Shown: positions 34,967 through 44,860, counted from the stretch's first letter. The stretch is 64,000 nucleotides of DNA from Algoriphagus sp. AGSA1 (GCF_021390545.1 NZ_JAJUWR010000010.1:62001-126000), one strand, 5' to 3'. Program-made: numbers and translations. Notes: generated from the sequence alone by a model not told the origin.

Positions 34967-35956
34967 TTAATCGTCGTCGTCTGAATCTTCAAACGGAAGG
35001 AATTCCCAGATGTCATCAAATCGCAAAGCGGAACTTCTTCCAAGCAAGACGAAAGCCCTGTTGCCGTCAGAAAGGACAGAAGCCCCGGTTCTGGCTGTTC
35101 CTTCAAAGGCGGTTTTGTCTTCCCAATCATCCAATATAGGATCGTATTCCCATGTTTCTGAAAGTAAGGATCCCTGGGTTCCTGTCGCTATATATCCCAG
35201 CGAGCCTATGCTGAATCCGACCCCCTCACTTCTTGCGATGGTATAATTGTCATCTTCATCCAAGTCACCTTTTTGAGTCCATGTTTCAGAGGTTCCGTCT
35301 AAAGCCCAGAAATCATACTCATATGAGCCATTGTTGATACCACCACCAATGTAGGCTACATCATTGATTACAAAAACAAATGCTCCCTGTCGCTTTGCTC
35401 CGCCCATACTTATAAATGAACTCCAAGTATCAGTCTCAGGCTGATACTGCCAAAAATCTTTCTGCTCGCTTCCATCAAATCCGGTACCGATGTAGCCTTT
35501 ACCAGCTAATTCAAACCCAATTGCACTATATCGGGCAGTCCCCGGAAAAGAGCTCACCTCACTCCAGATATCAGTTTCTGGGTCATAAGACCAGAAATCC
35601 CCAAGTCTGTTTCTACCGTCATATCCTGTGCCATAATAACCTTTAGAGCCTATGGTAAAAGCCACGGCATTGGATCGGGCTGTTCCGGGGAAATCAGCTC
35701 TTCTGACCCATGAATTCTGTGCAGCATCATATTCCCATACATCCCTGGTGTACTCATCGCCCGTGTAGCCACCCACGACGAAATGTCTGCTGCCCACACT
35801 GAATGAAGATGAGTTGGATCGGTTGTTCCCTTCGAAATAGGATCTTCTTACCCAGTTTCCTTCGGTGGTAGTATCTTCTGCGTCCTGACAGGAAAAGAGT
35901 GGGACTAGCATGATCAATGCTGCCAGAGTTGATAATAGCCAATTTGGTTTTTTCAT
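34967..35956 (-). CDS. Kelch-repeat lipoprotein
   Basis: The 329-residue protein has a lipoprotein signal ending LFSC (Cys24). Six regularly spaced kelch-like blades follow, each with a G(Y/F)-x-G-T-G-Y/F-style turn (KGYYGTGYDGR, KGYIGTGFDGS, LGYIATGTQGS) and the FPGTAR inter-blade phrase. The C terminus is very acidic (FEDSDDDD). The 3' neighbour is the LytS/LytTR pair. The upstream gene encodes a DUF4270 lipoprotein just 4 nt away, a pairing that suggests one surface complex. Ligand unknown. Confidence 0.82.
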   Translation of the reverse strand: MKKPNWLLSTLAALIMLVPLFSCQDAEDTTTEGNWVRRSYFEGNNRSNSSSFSVGSRHFVVGGYTGDEYTRDVWEYDAAQNSWVRRADFPGTARSNAVAFTIGSKGYYGTGYDGRNRLGDFWSYDPETDIWSEVSSFPGTARYSAIGFELAGKGYIGTGFDGSEQKDFWQYQPETDTWSSFISMGGAKRQGAFVFVINDVAYIGGGINNGSYEYDFWALDGTSETWTQKGDLDEDDNYTIARSEGVGFSIGSLGYIATGTQGSLLSETWEYDPILDDWEDKTAFEGTARTGASVLSDGNRAFVLLGRSSALRFDDIWEFLPFEDSDDDD

Positions 35957-35960
35957 AATC

Positions 35961-37232
35961 TTAGTTTAAAGGGATAATTGTGATTTCTAATTTTGATTTG
36001 TATTGGGTGTTGTTTTCGCCTACCACCAAATAGCCCATATTGAATGAGGTGGATGAAGGGACATCGAGCCAGAGCCCATCTGTTTGCCGACTGCCCGAAA
36101 TTTGACTTTCGACAAAGTCTTTGACAGGGATTTTGAAGTAGGTGGCTTCTTGGAAAATCTCATCAAAAGAGGTGAGGGTGGCTTGAGTCAGGTAAGATTG
36201 GATGTTGTTGTTTTTATCCATCACATATACATCTAATTCATGCAGGGGCTGATTGAGCTTTCCGTCATAGGTGGCTTTTTTGACAGGCATGTAGAGATAA
36301 GCTTCCGAGATATAATAGTCATAAGGTACATCTCCGATGTAGGCTAGATCACCCAAGTCAATCCGTATTCCGCCAAATCCCAGATCATCTGCGAGAACAA
36401 GATCTTGACTTTCTTCAGAGGGAAGGGCGGTGTAATTCTGCGATGCAGAGAAGGGGGTATTTGATCGATCGACTTGCAGATGTGTATAACCCAGAGCATA
36501 TTCGCCAATGGGAATTTTGTACTCATCACTGTCTTCACGAAGCTCTAAAGGAGTTTTATGGTAGAGTGAGAGGTAAGATTCTTTAGAGACTAGCATCAGT
36601 GGGCTCTGACCTGTTACTTCCAGCATAAACCCGGGGAAAAAGTCCAGAAAATCTTCATTGTCCTCAAATATTTTGTCCGATCCTTTGGCTTTTTCCAGCA
36701 GTTCCATTCCAAATTCCATCGGTAAAGTGATCCTGATCGAATCCCGCGAAGGAAGGTATTGGACTTTAGTCGTGATCAGTGGATTGCTGTAAGTGCCGAA
36801 GGTCTCAAAGTCGTAAAATACATCATCATCGTTTTGATATTCCAACCGCTGTGAGAGTTGGTATATGTTAAGGTCAAATTCAGGTAAGGTGTCGAAATGT
36901 GAGGCATCTATTTTTAAGACAAATACAATAGAATCCAATAGGGTGTTATCATCAAATCCGGTGACAGTGCTGCTCAATGAAAATTCGAAATATGGATTTG
37001 CTTTGACCGTTCCTCTGTATGGATCCGTATTGTTTCCCAAAAGAAAAGTCTCCTGTGTACTGGTGACCATACTGTCTTGAAAATAGCTGGAATAGGAAAT
37101 TTCAGTGAGCTCTATTTTATGGATAGAGAGATCATCTTCGATATCTACTTCAGGAATTCCCTCTAAAAAGCTATTTTCATAGCAAGAACATAGGATTATA
37201 ACCAGCAAGCTGAATGCTATTCTGGGCTTCAT
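35961..37232 (-). CDS. DUF4270 family lipoprotein
   Basis: The protein has about 423 residues. Start MKPRIAFSLLVIILCSC gives a lipoprotein with Cys17; a longer frame to 37289 exists but spoils the signal. DUF4270 landmarks are QETFLLGNNTDPYRGTVKANPYFEFSL, SIVFVLKIDASHFDTLPEFDLNIYQL, and the C-terminal YISEAYLYMPVKK and LDVYVMDKNNNIQSY segments. Members are Bacteroidota surface lipoproteins of unknown role. The kelch lipoprotein follows 4 nt downstream, so they form an operon. A divergent outer-membrane protein gene lies across the 236-nt intergenic region. Confidence 0.82.
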   Translation of the reverse strand: MKPRIAFSLLVIILCSCYENSFLEGIPEVDIEDDLSIHKIELTEISYSSYFQDSMVTSTQETFLLGNNTDPYRGTVKANPYFEFSLSSTVTGFDDNTLLDSIVFVLKIDASHFDTLPEFDLNIYQLSQRLEYQNDDDVFYDFETFGTYSNPLITTKVQYLPSRDSIRITLPMEFGMELLEKAKGSDKIFEDNEDFLDFFPGFMLEVTGQSPLMLVSKESYLSLYHKTPLELREDSDEYKIPIGEYALGYTHLQVDRSNTPFSASQNYTALPSEESQDLVLADDLGFGGIRIDLGDLAYIGDVPYDYYISEAYLYMPVKKATYDGKLNQPLHELDVYVMDKNNNIQSYLTQATLTSFDEIFQEATYFKIPVKDFVESQISGSRQTDGLWLDVPSSTSFNMGYLVVGENNTQYKSKLEITIIPLN

Positions 37233-37300
37233 ATTTTTTTGTTTCAAAATTATCTTCCCTACTATGGATATAATGAGAAAGTAGAACAACGGGCAGATTG

Positions 37301-37418
37301 TCTAGAGGAAAAGCTATATCCCATCTACCAAATGAGAGGGGGTGAGTATTGAACAGTATGGTTCTACGTCTGGATAATTTACTCTTTTATCTACAAAAAC
37401 CGGCTGTTCCTCTAGATT
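37301..37418. promoter_or_regulatory. Distant inverted repeat in the divergent intergenic region
   Basis: TCTAGAGGAA at 37301-37310 and its exact complement TTCCTCTAGA about 97 nt further on (near 37407-37416) bracket the region between the DUF4270 and barrel genes. This is a possible regulator binding or looping pair. Confidence 0.3.
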
Positions 37419-37467
37419 CAGCCTTACACTTACTTGTTGTATATAGCTTGCATTCAAAAATGTAAAG

Positions 37468-38691
37468 ATGAGTAAATACTTTCCATGCTTGTTGATTTGT
37501 TTTTGGCTTATGTCCGCGACCTTAGGCATGGCTCAGCGAGGCCATGGGTCATTGTATTCTACCATAGGCCTGGGTTTGCCTACCTATGATAATTATGGAC
37601 TTGCCAAGCGCCTAGGAGGAGTGGGGGCAGGGGTAAGGTCCCCGTATTTCCTAAACACCATCAATCCTGCTTCGCAAACTAGCATAGGACTATCACATAC
37701 CTTTATCCTTGATGTAGATGTGTCCTACAACCAACAAAGAATCGCAACTGGAAATGAGACCATCTCTAATAACTTTTCTAACCTCAATTATTTCAATATG
37801 TGGTTTCGACTTTCTCCGGAATCAACAGTTTCATTGGGCTTAAGTCCGGCTACGATCCAAGACTACAGCTATTCCGACACCTATTATTTTGAAGGAATGG
37901 CCGATAGGTACACAAGGATATTTAAGGGCTGGGGAAATATCAATAAAGCATATTTCAATTTTGCTACTAGTCTCAGTTCAAGGATTTCCGTAGGAATTAG
38001 ACCATCGTTTCTCTTTGGGAATTTCCAAAAAGAATCAACCTACCTAGATCAATATGGGGCTGGATTTCTATATGATAGGAATAATTCATATACAGGATTG
38101 GGTGCGGAAGGAGGTATTCAGGTCGATATACTACAAAATGAAAAGCATACTCTCACCTTTGGAACTTCTGGGCAGTGGTATTCCAAACTTGAGGGGACAG
38201 GTACTTCCCGGGTGGAAAATTATCTGGAGCAGGACGTTCTGTATGAAGCGGATGAAGTAGAATTGGATTATCAGCTTGGCAACACTGTTCGTTCAGGACT
38301 TTCTTTTCAAAACAAATCTTGGACAATTGGAGCTGATGTTCTTTATGGATTTCCTGCAACAGACGAAGATTACGGCATTTCCAATCAAGTGTATAGTGTC
38401 GGAGCTGAGTTTGTTCCCAGTTTTTTCGACTCAGAATTTATTAAACAAATGAGCTTCTCACTTGGAGCGAATTACGATACGGGGTCCATTATGATCGAAG
38501 GAGCCAAAGTCTCCTCTTACGAAGTGAGTTCCGCTATCGGAATACCCCTCAATAGATCCAGTAGATTAGCTATAGGCTATAAGTATAGAAATATGGGGGA
38601 TGTCGATATTATTTCCAAAGAGTCTCTGAACACAATTACACTTAACTTCAGTTTTGGAGATACTTGGTTTTTCCGTAGAAAATTCGAATGA
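37468..38691 (+). CDS. Outer-membrane beta-barrel protein (FadL/OmpP1-like), unknown
   Basis: The 407-residue protein has a signal peptide (MSKYFPCLLICFWLMSATLGMAQ). Its YDNYGLAKRLGGVGAGVRSP opening recalls FadL-like and Bacteroidota barrel proteins. Many alternating amphipathic strands follow, and the C terminus ends in aromatic strands (NTITLNFSFGDTWFFRR). It is predicted to be a 12-14 stranded barrel (inference). The stop overlaps the next start by 4 nt (ATGA). No substrate can be inferred. Confidence 0.7.
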   Translation: MSKYFPCLLICFWLMSATLGMAQRGHGSLYSTIGLGLPTYDNYGLAKRLGGVGAGVRSPYFLNTINPASQTSIGLSHTFILDVDVSYNQQRIATGNETISNNFSNLNYFNMWFRLSPESTVSLGLSPATIQDYSYSDTYYFEGMADRYTRIFKGWGNINKAYFNFATSLSSRISVGIRPSFLFGNFQKESTYLDQYGAGFLYDRNNSYTGLGAEGGIQVDILQNEKHTLTFGTSGQWYSKLEGTGTSRVENYLEQDVLYEADEVELDYQLGNTVRSGLSFQNKSWTIGADVLYGFPATDEDYGISNQVYSVGAEFVPSFFDSEFIKQMSFSLGANYDTGSIMIEGAKVSSYEVSSAIGIPLNRSSRLAIGYKYRNMGDVDIISKESLNTITLNFSFGDTWFFRRKFE

Positions 38692-39230
38692 CCCCGATGA
38701 AAAAAAAATTAGTAGTGCTGCTCATGCTGCTTGCGAATAGCTCAATTGCCCAAGAATTGGATGGAGAAAAAGTGTCTGGTTTTTTCCATTTGCCTGTTGA
38801 GAACCTGCTGGGTATCCTGGATTTCAATATGGAAGAAGTTGCAAAGCGCTTGCACCTGAAAAGCCAATCTTCCGAATACAAAAAAATGGATCGTATTATC
38901 TCTTGGTATCAAGTTAAAACAGATAGTATCTATACTGCGAACAAACCGCAGTTGGTAGCCATTGAAAATTCCTATTGGGCAAAAGTGGCAGCGATAGATG
39001 ACAGGAATGACTTTGACAGGGTGTTTGCCGTGGTGAAGGAATACACAGATGCGGTAAAGCCCTACAGTCCGCCAATTCAAGCTTTGGAACTGGAGGTAGG
39101 TAATTGGATCTCGACATTTTTGAGTGAGAGACAATATGATAAATGGGAAAAGTATCTCGCAAAGAAGCATAAAAAAAACAAGCCTAAAACCCCGATGCCT
39201 ATGAGTGGGCCTCCGATTGGGGATTTATGA
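38688..39230 (+). CDS. Secreted hypothetical protein, helical, Pro/Lys-rich tail
   Basis: The 180-residue protein has a signal peptide from MKKKLVVLLMLLANSSIAQ (second Met, 38697). The mature part is mostly helical, with a charged middle (EEVAKRLHLKSQSSEYKKMD) and a LSERQYDKWEKYLAKKHKK segment. The end is PMPMSGPPIGDL. That layout faintly recalls Spy/CpxP-like periplasmic proteins of Bacteroidota, but the LTxxQ motifs are not convincing. It is co-translated with the barrel gene, so a periplasmic accessory role to it is plausible. Confidence 0.6.
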   Translation: MTPMKKKLVVLLMLLANSSIAQELDGEKVSGFFHLPVENLLGILDFNMEEVAKRLHLKSQSSEYKKMDRIISWYQVKTDSIYTANKPQLVAIENSYWAKVAAIDDRNDFDRVFAVVKEYTDAVKPYSPPIQALELEVGNWISTFLSERQYDKWEKYLAKKHKKNKPKTPMPMSGPPIGDL

Positions 39231-39492
39231 AGTATGATTCCCGAAAGGATACCAATAGCCATAATTTCTTTATTTTATAGGCTGGATGACCGAGAAGTGA
39301 TGCCAATCTCTTGATGCCTGGGCCGGTCTCATTAGAATTACAATCTCATGTCCTTTAGAATACGGGATAAATAGACAGTTATGGACTAATAAACCAGGAT
39401 GGATTGATTGTCGTCCGTCTTGGCAACTTAGACTCGTAAGTTTCTTTTTACCCAAAAAATAGTCATGGTCAATCAGGCCGCAGCCTTCCAAT

Positions 39493-40194
39493 TCAACTGC
39501 CCAAACGCTCCAGTACCGACAATTTATAACTTTCCCCAATTGGAAGTTCCACCTTTCCTATTTCAATGTCCTGATTTGTATAAGCGGTGATTTTATCAAG
39601 ATTTACCAGGTAAGAACGGTGTGTTCTCAGAAATCTATTGTCAAGTCCTTCCAAAAAGGAGGATAGACTTTGTTTGGTCAGGTGATTATCATCATCGGTT
39701 ACGATCTTGATGTAATCCTTGACGCTCTCCACGTACAATATATCCGCAAAGAATACTTTTACTTGTTTCCTGTCTTTTCGAACAAAAACAGCATCGGTTT
39801 TGGCTTGCACATTTATTTCTGCTACAGAAATAGCAAAGGAACTCTGATCCAAGTATTTCTCTATAGCCTTGAAAAAACGTGCAAAGGAGATGGGCTTCAA
39901 TAAATAATCTATGGCATTCAACTCAAAACCTTCCAATGCGAAATCACGATAAGCCGTCGTGAAGATGACTTTGGGTTTGTGGCTCAGGTTTTTAAAAAAT
40001 TCCGTGCCCTTCAAAACGGGCATTTCAATATCCAAAAAGAGGAGATCTATTTTTTGGTTTTTAAGAACCTTGTTGGCCTCAATAGCACTGGCACAAGAAG
40101 TGACCAGCTCAAAATCATCAAGTTTGGACAAATGATTTTTGATGAGTCCCCTGGCAAGCTCTTCGTCATCAACTATTACGCATTTGTATTTCAT
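39493..40194 (-). CDS. LytTR family response regulator
   Basis: The 233-residue protein has a receiver domain (VIVDDEELARG, phospho-Asp55 in LLFLDIEMP, TTAYRDFALEGFELNAIDYL, LLKPISF) and a LytTR domain (AVFVRKDRKQVKVFFADILY, then NRFLRTHRSYLVNLDKITAY). It overlaps the kinase gene by 4 nt. It closely resembles the regulator at 32927-33664, so the two systems are paralogous. Confidence 0.92.
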   Translation of the reverse strand: MKYKCVIVDDEELARGLIKNHLSKLDDFELVTSCASAIEANKVLKNQKIDLLFLDIEMPVLKGTEFFKNLSHKPKVIFTTAYRDFALEGFELNAIDYLLKPISFARFFKAIEKYLDQSSFAISVAEINVQAKTDAVFVRKDRKQVKVFFADILYVESVKDYIKIVTDDDNHLTKQSLSSFLEGLDNRFLRTHRSYLVNLDKITAYTNQDIEIGKVELPIGESYKLSVLERLGS

Positions 40195-41261
40195 TTTCGC
40201 TTTAGTTTTAGTAAAACCTCATAATTATATGTCCTTTCACTAAGGGCTAGCTCGTATGAATCCGGATATAATAATTCCAGTTGTTTTTTTACGTTCTTGA
40301 GCCCCAACTGCTCTTCATTTTCCCGACACTTCTCCAGGGTGTTAGCCGGCATTGAATTGCTGATGGTGAATAGTAAATCCGTTTGATTTGTGGTAATGGA
40401 GATAGTAATTTTTGCTTTTTTCAATTCTTGCGTTACCCCGTGTTTAAATGCGTTTTCGACAAATGTCAGCAAAAGAAGAGGGGCAATATTCAGATCAGAT
40501 TCAGCCTTATGGACAAAATTAACATCTACGCGATCTCCATAGCGTATTTTTTCCAATGATAGATAGTTTTCGATCAGCTCAATTTCTTTTTGAACAGGTA
40601 CATAGTTTTCGTTGCAGCGGTAAAGAATATAATCCAGGATATCAGAAAGCCGTTCGATAACCTCGGGCGTCTTTTCTGATTTCTCCAATGCAAGGGCATA
40701 GATGTTATTCAGGGTATTGAATAAAAAATGTGGATTGAGCTGATTTCGTAAGGCTGTAAGTTCCGCTGTTCTTTTTTGCTCATTCAGTTTTAGAAGTTTC
40801 TGTTGGTTTTTATAAAAACGGGCCATCAGCAACAGCGCAGTAGGCGTGAGGTATAGAATGCTTTTGCTTAGAAAAACGGAAAAAGAGGAAATTCGCTTCC
40901 AATAAGGTTCCTCCGCATATTTTTTTTGTATTTCATCGTAGGAATCGAAATAGACAACATCGAAATAAAGCATCCTAATAGCCTGATACAGTGCAAACAT
41001 CGAAATCAACAGAACCAACATCCAAAAGACAAAAAGACCTGTTTGCTTCTTATCTAAAAATGTGGGTATCAAACCATAGATACAGACATAGGCAGTAATG
41101 ATCTGCACCAATAGGATGAGTCCGTATGTTTCAATTATGTGTCTGTGGCTTTCATAACTGCTAATATTAGAAACGGACAAAACGAAGTATAAATACACAG
41201 CTATCCAAAACAATACATGTTTTAAAACCTGATTTTCTGAATATATCCGTAATTTTTCCAT
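40191..41261 (-). CDS. LytS-like sensor histidine kinase
   Basis: The protein has about 356 residues from MEKLRIYSENQVLKHVLFWI; a longer frame from 41336 is unlikely. It has four predicted membrane helices. The kinase core has TALRNQLNPHFLFNTLNNIY (phospho-His), ENYLSLEKIRYGDRVDVNF, LTFVENAFKHGVT and LGLKNVKKQLELLYP. It is coupled to the LytTR gene and divergent from a large barrel protein gene, the probable target. Confidence 0.9.
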   Translation of the reverse strand: MEKLRIYSENQVLKHVLFWIAVYLYFVLSVSNISSYESHRHIIETYGLILLVQIITAYVCIYGLIPTFLDKKQTGLFVFWMLVLLISMFALYQAIRMLYFDVVYFDSYDEIQKKYAEEPYWKRISSFSVFLSKSILYLTPTALLLMARFYKNQQKLLKLNEQKRTAELTALRNQLNPHFLFNTLNNIYALALEKSEKTPEVIERLSDILDYILYRCNENYVPVQKEIELIENYLSLEKIRYGDRVDVNFVHKAESDLNIAPLLLLTFVENAFKHGVTQELKKAKITISITTNQTDLLFTISNSMPANTLEKCRENEEQLGLKNVKKQLELLYPDSYELALSERTYNYEVLLKLKRK

Positions 41262-41432
41262 AGGTCGAAAGCATAAAATTAACCTTATATGTCTTCTTGG
41301 GCGGTTATTGTCTATAAAAACTTCCTTACAGGCCACGAACAGCCCAAAACCGACGACAAATCCGCAATTGACTATCCATAGACAGAAGTCCTTGGTTCAT
41401 CTACTTTTCCAAAATCCGGTTATACCTATCCC

Positions 41433-41440
41433 TAGTTTTG
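41433..41440 (+). promoter_or_regulatory. -7 box (TAGTTTTG) of the outer-membrane barrel gene
   Basis: A perfect TAnnTTTG lies 15 nt before ATG 41456. No good -33 TTG was found at normal spacing, consistent with activator dependence (inference). It excludes the in-frame TTG at 41438 as start. Confidence 0.5.
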
Positions 41441-41455
41441 AAAAAAGCAGAACAA

Positions 41456-43849
41456 ATGATGGGTTATTTCACAAAAATCGCCGTAACGGTTATTCTCCTT
41501 AACTTGGTACAATCCCTATCAAGGGCACAGTCCATCACATCCGTTTCAGGAACTGTGGTCAACACAGCTAGTGAGCTTATGTGGGGAAACGCCCTCATCA
41601 TCTCCCCACTGGATTCAACTATAGTGGCGGGAGTCAGTTTTTCCGATGGGAAGTTTGAATTATCAGGTTTAAATTCCGGAAGGGCATACTTAAAACTCAC
41701 CTCGCTGGAATTTCAGGACACCTTTATCACTGTCGAATATAAAGGGGATACAGTTGTTGACTTGGGTACTATTGTAGTAGAAAAAGCCCAAATCGAACTG
41801 GAAGAGGTGGTGCTGATAGCCAATATGCCTTTATTCGAAACAAGATCCGACGGAATAGTCCAGGTAAATGTTGAGAATACCATACTTGCGACCAGTAACA
41901 CCGTTCAGGAGATTTTGTCACGCTCACCAAACGTGTTTGTGGAAGACGAAGGTATTTCGGTCCTGGGTAAAGGGGCAGCCATCATTTATTTAAACGGCCA
42001 ACGTATTTTGAACGAACAACTTTCGAACATACAGGCATCCGAAATTAAGAATATAGAAATCGTATCAAACCCCTCGGCAAAATACGATGCTGAAGGACAG
42101 GCTGTCATTAATATTGTCACACGCGCGGATGTACTGGAAGGGATAAAGGGAGTGCTTAGCCAGAATGCCAGTTTCTCAGAATTTTCGCCTACCAATACCA
42201 GTACCAATTTAAGCATGGATTATCGAAAACAGCGTATTTCGGTAACTGGAAACTATGGAATGCAGCTTGGAGCCTATCGTTTTCTATTGAATACTACAAG
42301 AAATAGATCCCAGGAAGAGGATTCTTTTAATTCAGATATTACAACCGATTGGAAAAGAAAACAAAAATATTTTGCAAATTACGGGGTTGGTGTACAGTAT
42401 AATTTTACGGAAGACAGCTATTTGTCCATAGGTTATAATGGTCTGACCAATAATCTGGGAGGTACCGAGAACAGCACTAATGATATCACTGCCAATGGGG
42501 AACAGCAACAGTTCGAAAGTGTCGTAAACAAAGATGACCTTACGACCCAAAACTCTATAGTTCTGAATTATTTTCAGTCGGTGGACACCTTGGGTTCTTC
42601 CTTGACCATCGCAAGTCAATATTCGTCAAATGGAACAAGTATAGATGATCTTATCGCTGAAAAATCTGTTGCTGATGGGAAGACAACAAATAGGACATTA
42701 AAGAATCTTGTCCACCGTGAGATCCCCATATTGAGCGCACAGTTAGATTATACTAAGGCATTTTCAAACCAAGGACAATTGGAAACAGGAGTCAAATTCG
42801 GTAGTGTGAGCAATACCTCCGATTCTGATTTTTTGGTCTCAGCTAACGATGGTGATTTTATAGTAGATGAAAGCTTATCACGGGATTTCGAATACCACGA
42901 GAGGATTTATGGCACCTATGTGACTTATAAAAAAAACACTTCGCAAAAATTGAATTATAGTTTTGGCCTCAGGGGGGAGCTTACTGAATACGACCTGCAG
43001 ACTGACCTTTCGGGCGGATTCACTGAAAACAGCTACTTTAATCTGTTTCCGAATGCATCTCTGGGAATAACCCTAAGTGAGAACAAGTCCCTATTTGCGT
43101 CATACACTTCACGAATTGCACGTCCGAGATATGAATCTTTAAATCCTACTATTGTCTATCAGGATGCTTTCACTTCGATTCAGGGAAATCCGAATATTGT
43201 TCCAGAAAAAATTTATGCTTTTGAGCTGGGGGCGAATCTCAGGTCATTTACGCTAAAATTCGGCTACAACCACACTATTGACCCAATTACCGGCGGAGCT
43301 GTTCAAGGAGATGATCCAAAAAGCTACATTCTACAGGGTTTTAACAGTACTAAACAACATGATGTTTTTGCCGGCATTATCGTACCCATTGACACCAGAT
43401 GGTGGACTTCAATGAATACTATCACAGCCAGTTACAATAAACTGGTTGATACCCGCTCATCATTTGGCGTTAACAAAACAAGACCGCAGGCCTACGTGTA
43501 CACCAATAATAAATTCACTTTGTTTCACGGGTTGAAATTGCAGTTTATCGCTTGGTACCTGAGCAACCGCTACGATGGTATATACTTCAGGAAAAATCAG
43601 GCCGAGATTACGGTGAGCCTGGAAAAGGACTTTTTCAACAAATCTTTAAAGCTGCAATTGGTTGCAAATGATATATTTCAGACCAATAAGCCTGACGGGG
43701 ATTATCAACTTGGGAATACGTTGATTCTTTTTGACCGAATAAACAACACTCAGTACTTTAGGATGACGGCGAGCTACAATTTCGGCAAGTTGAAGAAAAT
43801 AAATTACCAGCATAAATCTTATGAAAATGGAGAAAATGACAGGTTGTGA
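41456..43849 (+). CDS. TonB-dependent-receptor-like outer-membrane beta-barrel protein (OMP_b-brl_3 type)
   Basis: The protein has about 797 residues. A signal peptide is followed by a carboxypeptidase-regulatory-like beta domain (about 25-110: VSGTVVNTASELMWGNALI, DGKFELSGLNSG, AYLKLTSLEF). A plug-like region (VEDEGISVLGKGAAIIYLNG, then AKYDAEGQAVINIVT) leads into a long barrel ending in YFRMTASYNFGKLKK. There is no TonB box that I can point to, as is usual for this family. Its location beside a LytTR system suggests regulated nutrient or peptide uptake (inference). Confidence 0.85.
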   Translation: MMGYFTKIAVTVILLNLVQSLSRAQSITSVSGTVVNTASELMWGNALIISPLDSTIVAGVSFSDGKFELSGLNSGRAYLKLTSLEFQDTFITVEYKGDTVVDLGTIVVEKAQIELEEVVLIANMPLFETRSDGIVQVNVENTILATSNTVQEILSRSPNVFVEDEGISVLGKGAAIIYLNGQRILNEQLSNIQASEIKNIEIVSNPSAKYDAEGQAVINIVTRADVLEGIKGVLSQNASFSEFSPTNTSTNLSMDYRKQRISVTGNYGMQLGAYRFLLNTTRNRSQEEDSFNSDITTDWKRKQKYFANYGVGVQYNFTEDSYLSIGYNGLTNNLGGTENSTNDITANGEQQQFESVVNKDDLTTQNSIVLNYFQSVDTLGSSLTIASQYSSNGTSIDDLIAEKSVADGKTTNRTLKNLVHREIPILSAQLDYTKAFSNQGQLETGVKFGSVSNTSDSDFLVSANDGDFIVDESLSRDFEYHERIYGTYVTYKKNTSQKLNYSFGLRGELTEYDLQTDLSGGFTENSYFNLFPNASLGITLSENKSLFASYTSRIARPRYESLNPTIVYQDAFTSIQGNPNIVPEKIYAFELGANLRSFTLKFGYNHTIDPITGGAVQGDDPKSYILQGFNSTKQHDVFAGIIVPIDTRWWTSMNTITASYNKLVDTRSSFGVNKTRPQAYVYTNNKFTLFHGLKLQFIAWYLSNRYDGIYFRKNQAEITVSLEKDFFNKSLKLQLVANDIFQTNKPDGDYQLGNTLILFDRINNTQYFRMTASYNFGKLKKINYQHKSYENGENDRL

Positions 43850-43940
43850 TTTTGATTGGCTATATGCTGCATTTTCAGGCGTTTATGTTTTTTTGATAAT
43901 GAATGTCGAACGTTGAGTTGCGAATAGCGAAATTTTAAGG

Positions 43941-44798
43941 TTAAAATTCCATCTCCACCATCACTGGGAAGTGATCGGAAGGATATTTCTTGCCGTAATT
44001 ATCGGTGAGAATACCATGGCGGATTACCTTTAGGTCACCCTTTACAAATATGTGGTCTATTACCCCGTCAGGTAATTTGTCCCAATCAAAACCTGTGAAT
44101 GTGCCTGCGGGGCCGTAGGAGGGTATTTCAGAAACTGTCTTGGCATCTTTCCAATCCGGGTTCGCCGTGATGGTGCTATAGGCTGCGTTTTCAGGTGTTA
44201 TATTGAAGTCCCCCATCAGAATTGCTGGTGCATTTTCTTTGTTGAGTAGAGATACTTGTTCCATTACCAGCTTGCTGCTTTCTTCACGGGCCTGCTGGCC
44301 GATGTGATCATAGTGAATATTGAACACATAAAAGGTTTCACCGTTTTTTTGTCTGAATTTACCCCAAGTACAGATCCTGTTCAGTGAAGCATCCCAGCCT
44401 TTACTAGGTTTTTCTGGTGTTGGTGATAGCCAAAAGGTGCCCTGATCAAGTATATCAAATTTAGCAGGATTATAGAGTATGGCAGCATATTCACCTTTCT
44501 CGGTTCCGTCATCACGTCCTACGCCTATGAATTCATACCCGAGAGTCTCGTTAAGGTCAAGCAGCTGCTTGTTCAGGGCTTCCTGAACTCCCACTAGGTC
44601 GATCTGATGAAATTGGATCAGGTTGGCAACATGTGGAAGTCTGTCTTCCCAAAGATTCCCTATGTCACTTTGATTGGCATAGCGGATGTTGAAGGTGGCA
44701 AGATTGTGTGTTTGGGCCAGTGAAACTACTTGTGTTCCCATCATCAAGACGATTAGGAAAACACCTGTTTTTAAACTACCTCTTACTGTTCTTCTCAT
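43941..44798 (-). CDS. Secreted endonuclease/exonuclease/phosphatase family protein
   Basis: The 285-residue protein has a signal peptide (to VVSLAQ). The EEP fold shows ATFNIRYANQSDIGNLWEDR (metal Asn), DLVGVQEALNKQ (metal Glu), YVFNIHYDHIGQQAREESS (His), ILMGDFNITPENAAY and a final YPSDHFPVMVEMEF (catalytic Asp-His). Homologues of this size in Bacteroidota hydrolyse phosphoesters such as nucleic acids or sphingomyelin-like lipids; specificity is not readable. It is periplasmic and monocistronic. Confidence 0.88.
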   Translation of the reverse strand: MRRTVRGSLKTGVFLIVLMMGTQVVSLAQTHNLATFNIRYANQSDIGNLWEDRLPHVANLIQFHQIDLVGVQEALNKQLLDLNETLGYEFIGVGRDDGTEKGEYAAILYNPAKFDILDQGTFWLSPTPEKPSKGWDASLNRICTWGKFRQKNGETFYVFNIHYDHIGQQAREESSKLVMEQVSLLNKENAPAILMGDFNITPENAAYSTITANPDWKDAKTVSEIPSYGPAGTFTGFDWDKLPDGVIDHIFVKGDLKVIRHGILTDNYGKKYPSDHFPVMVEMEF

Positions 44799-44860
44799 GA
44801 TTTTAGAACTTATTCTTGAAAATGGTTTAAGTATTTAAAATTGAATCATAATTTCATCAA

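Noticed and set aside
39270-39539. 89-codon minus-strand frame overlapping the LytTR regulator
   Set aside because: It overlaps a certain gene by 47 nt and has no family features; probably a chance open frame.
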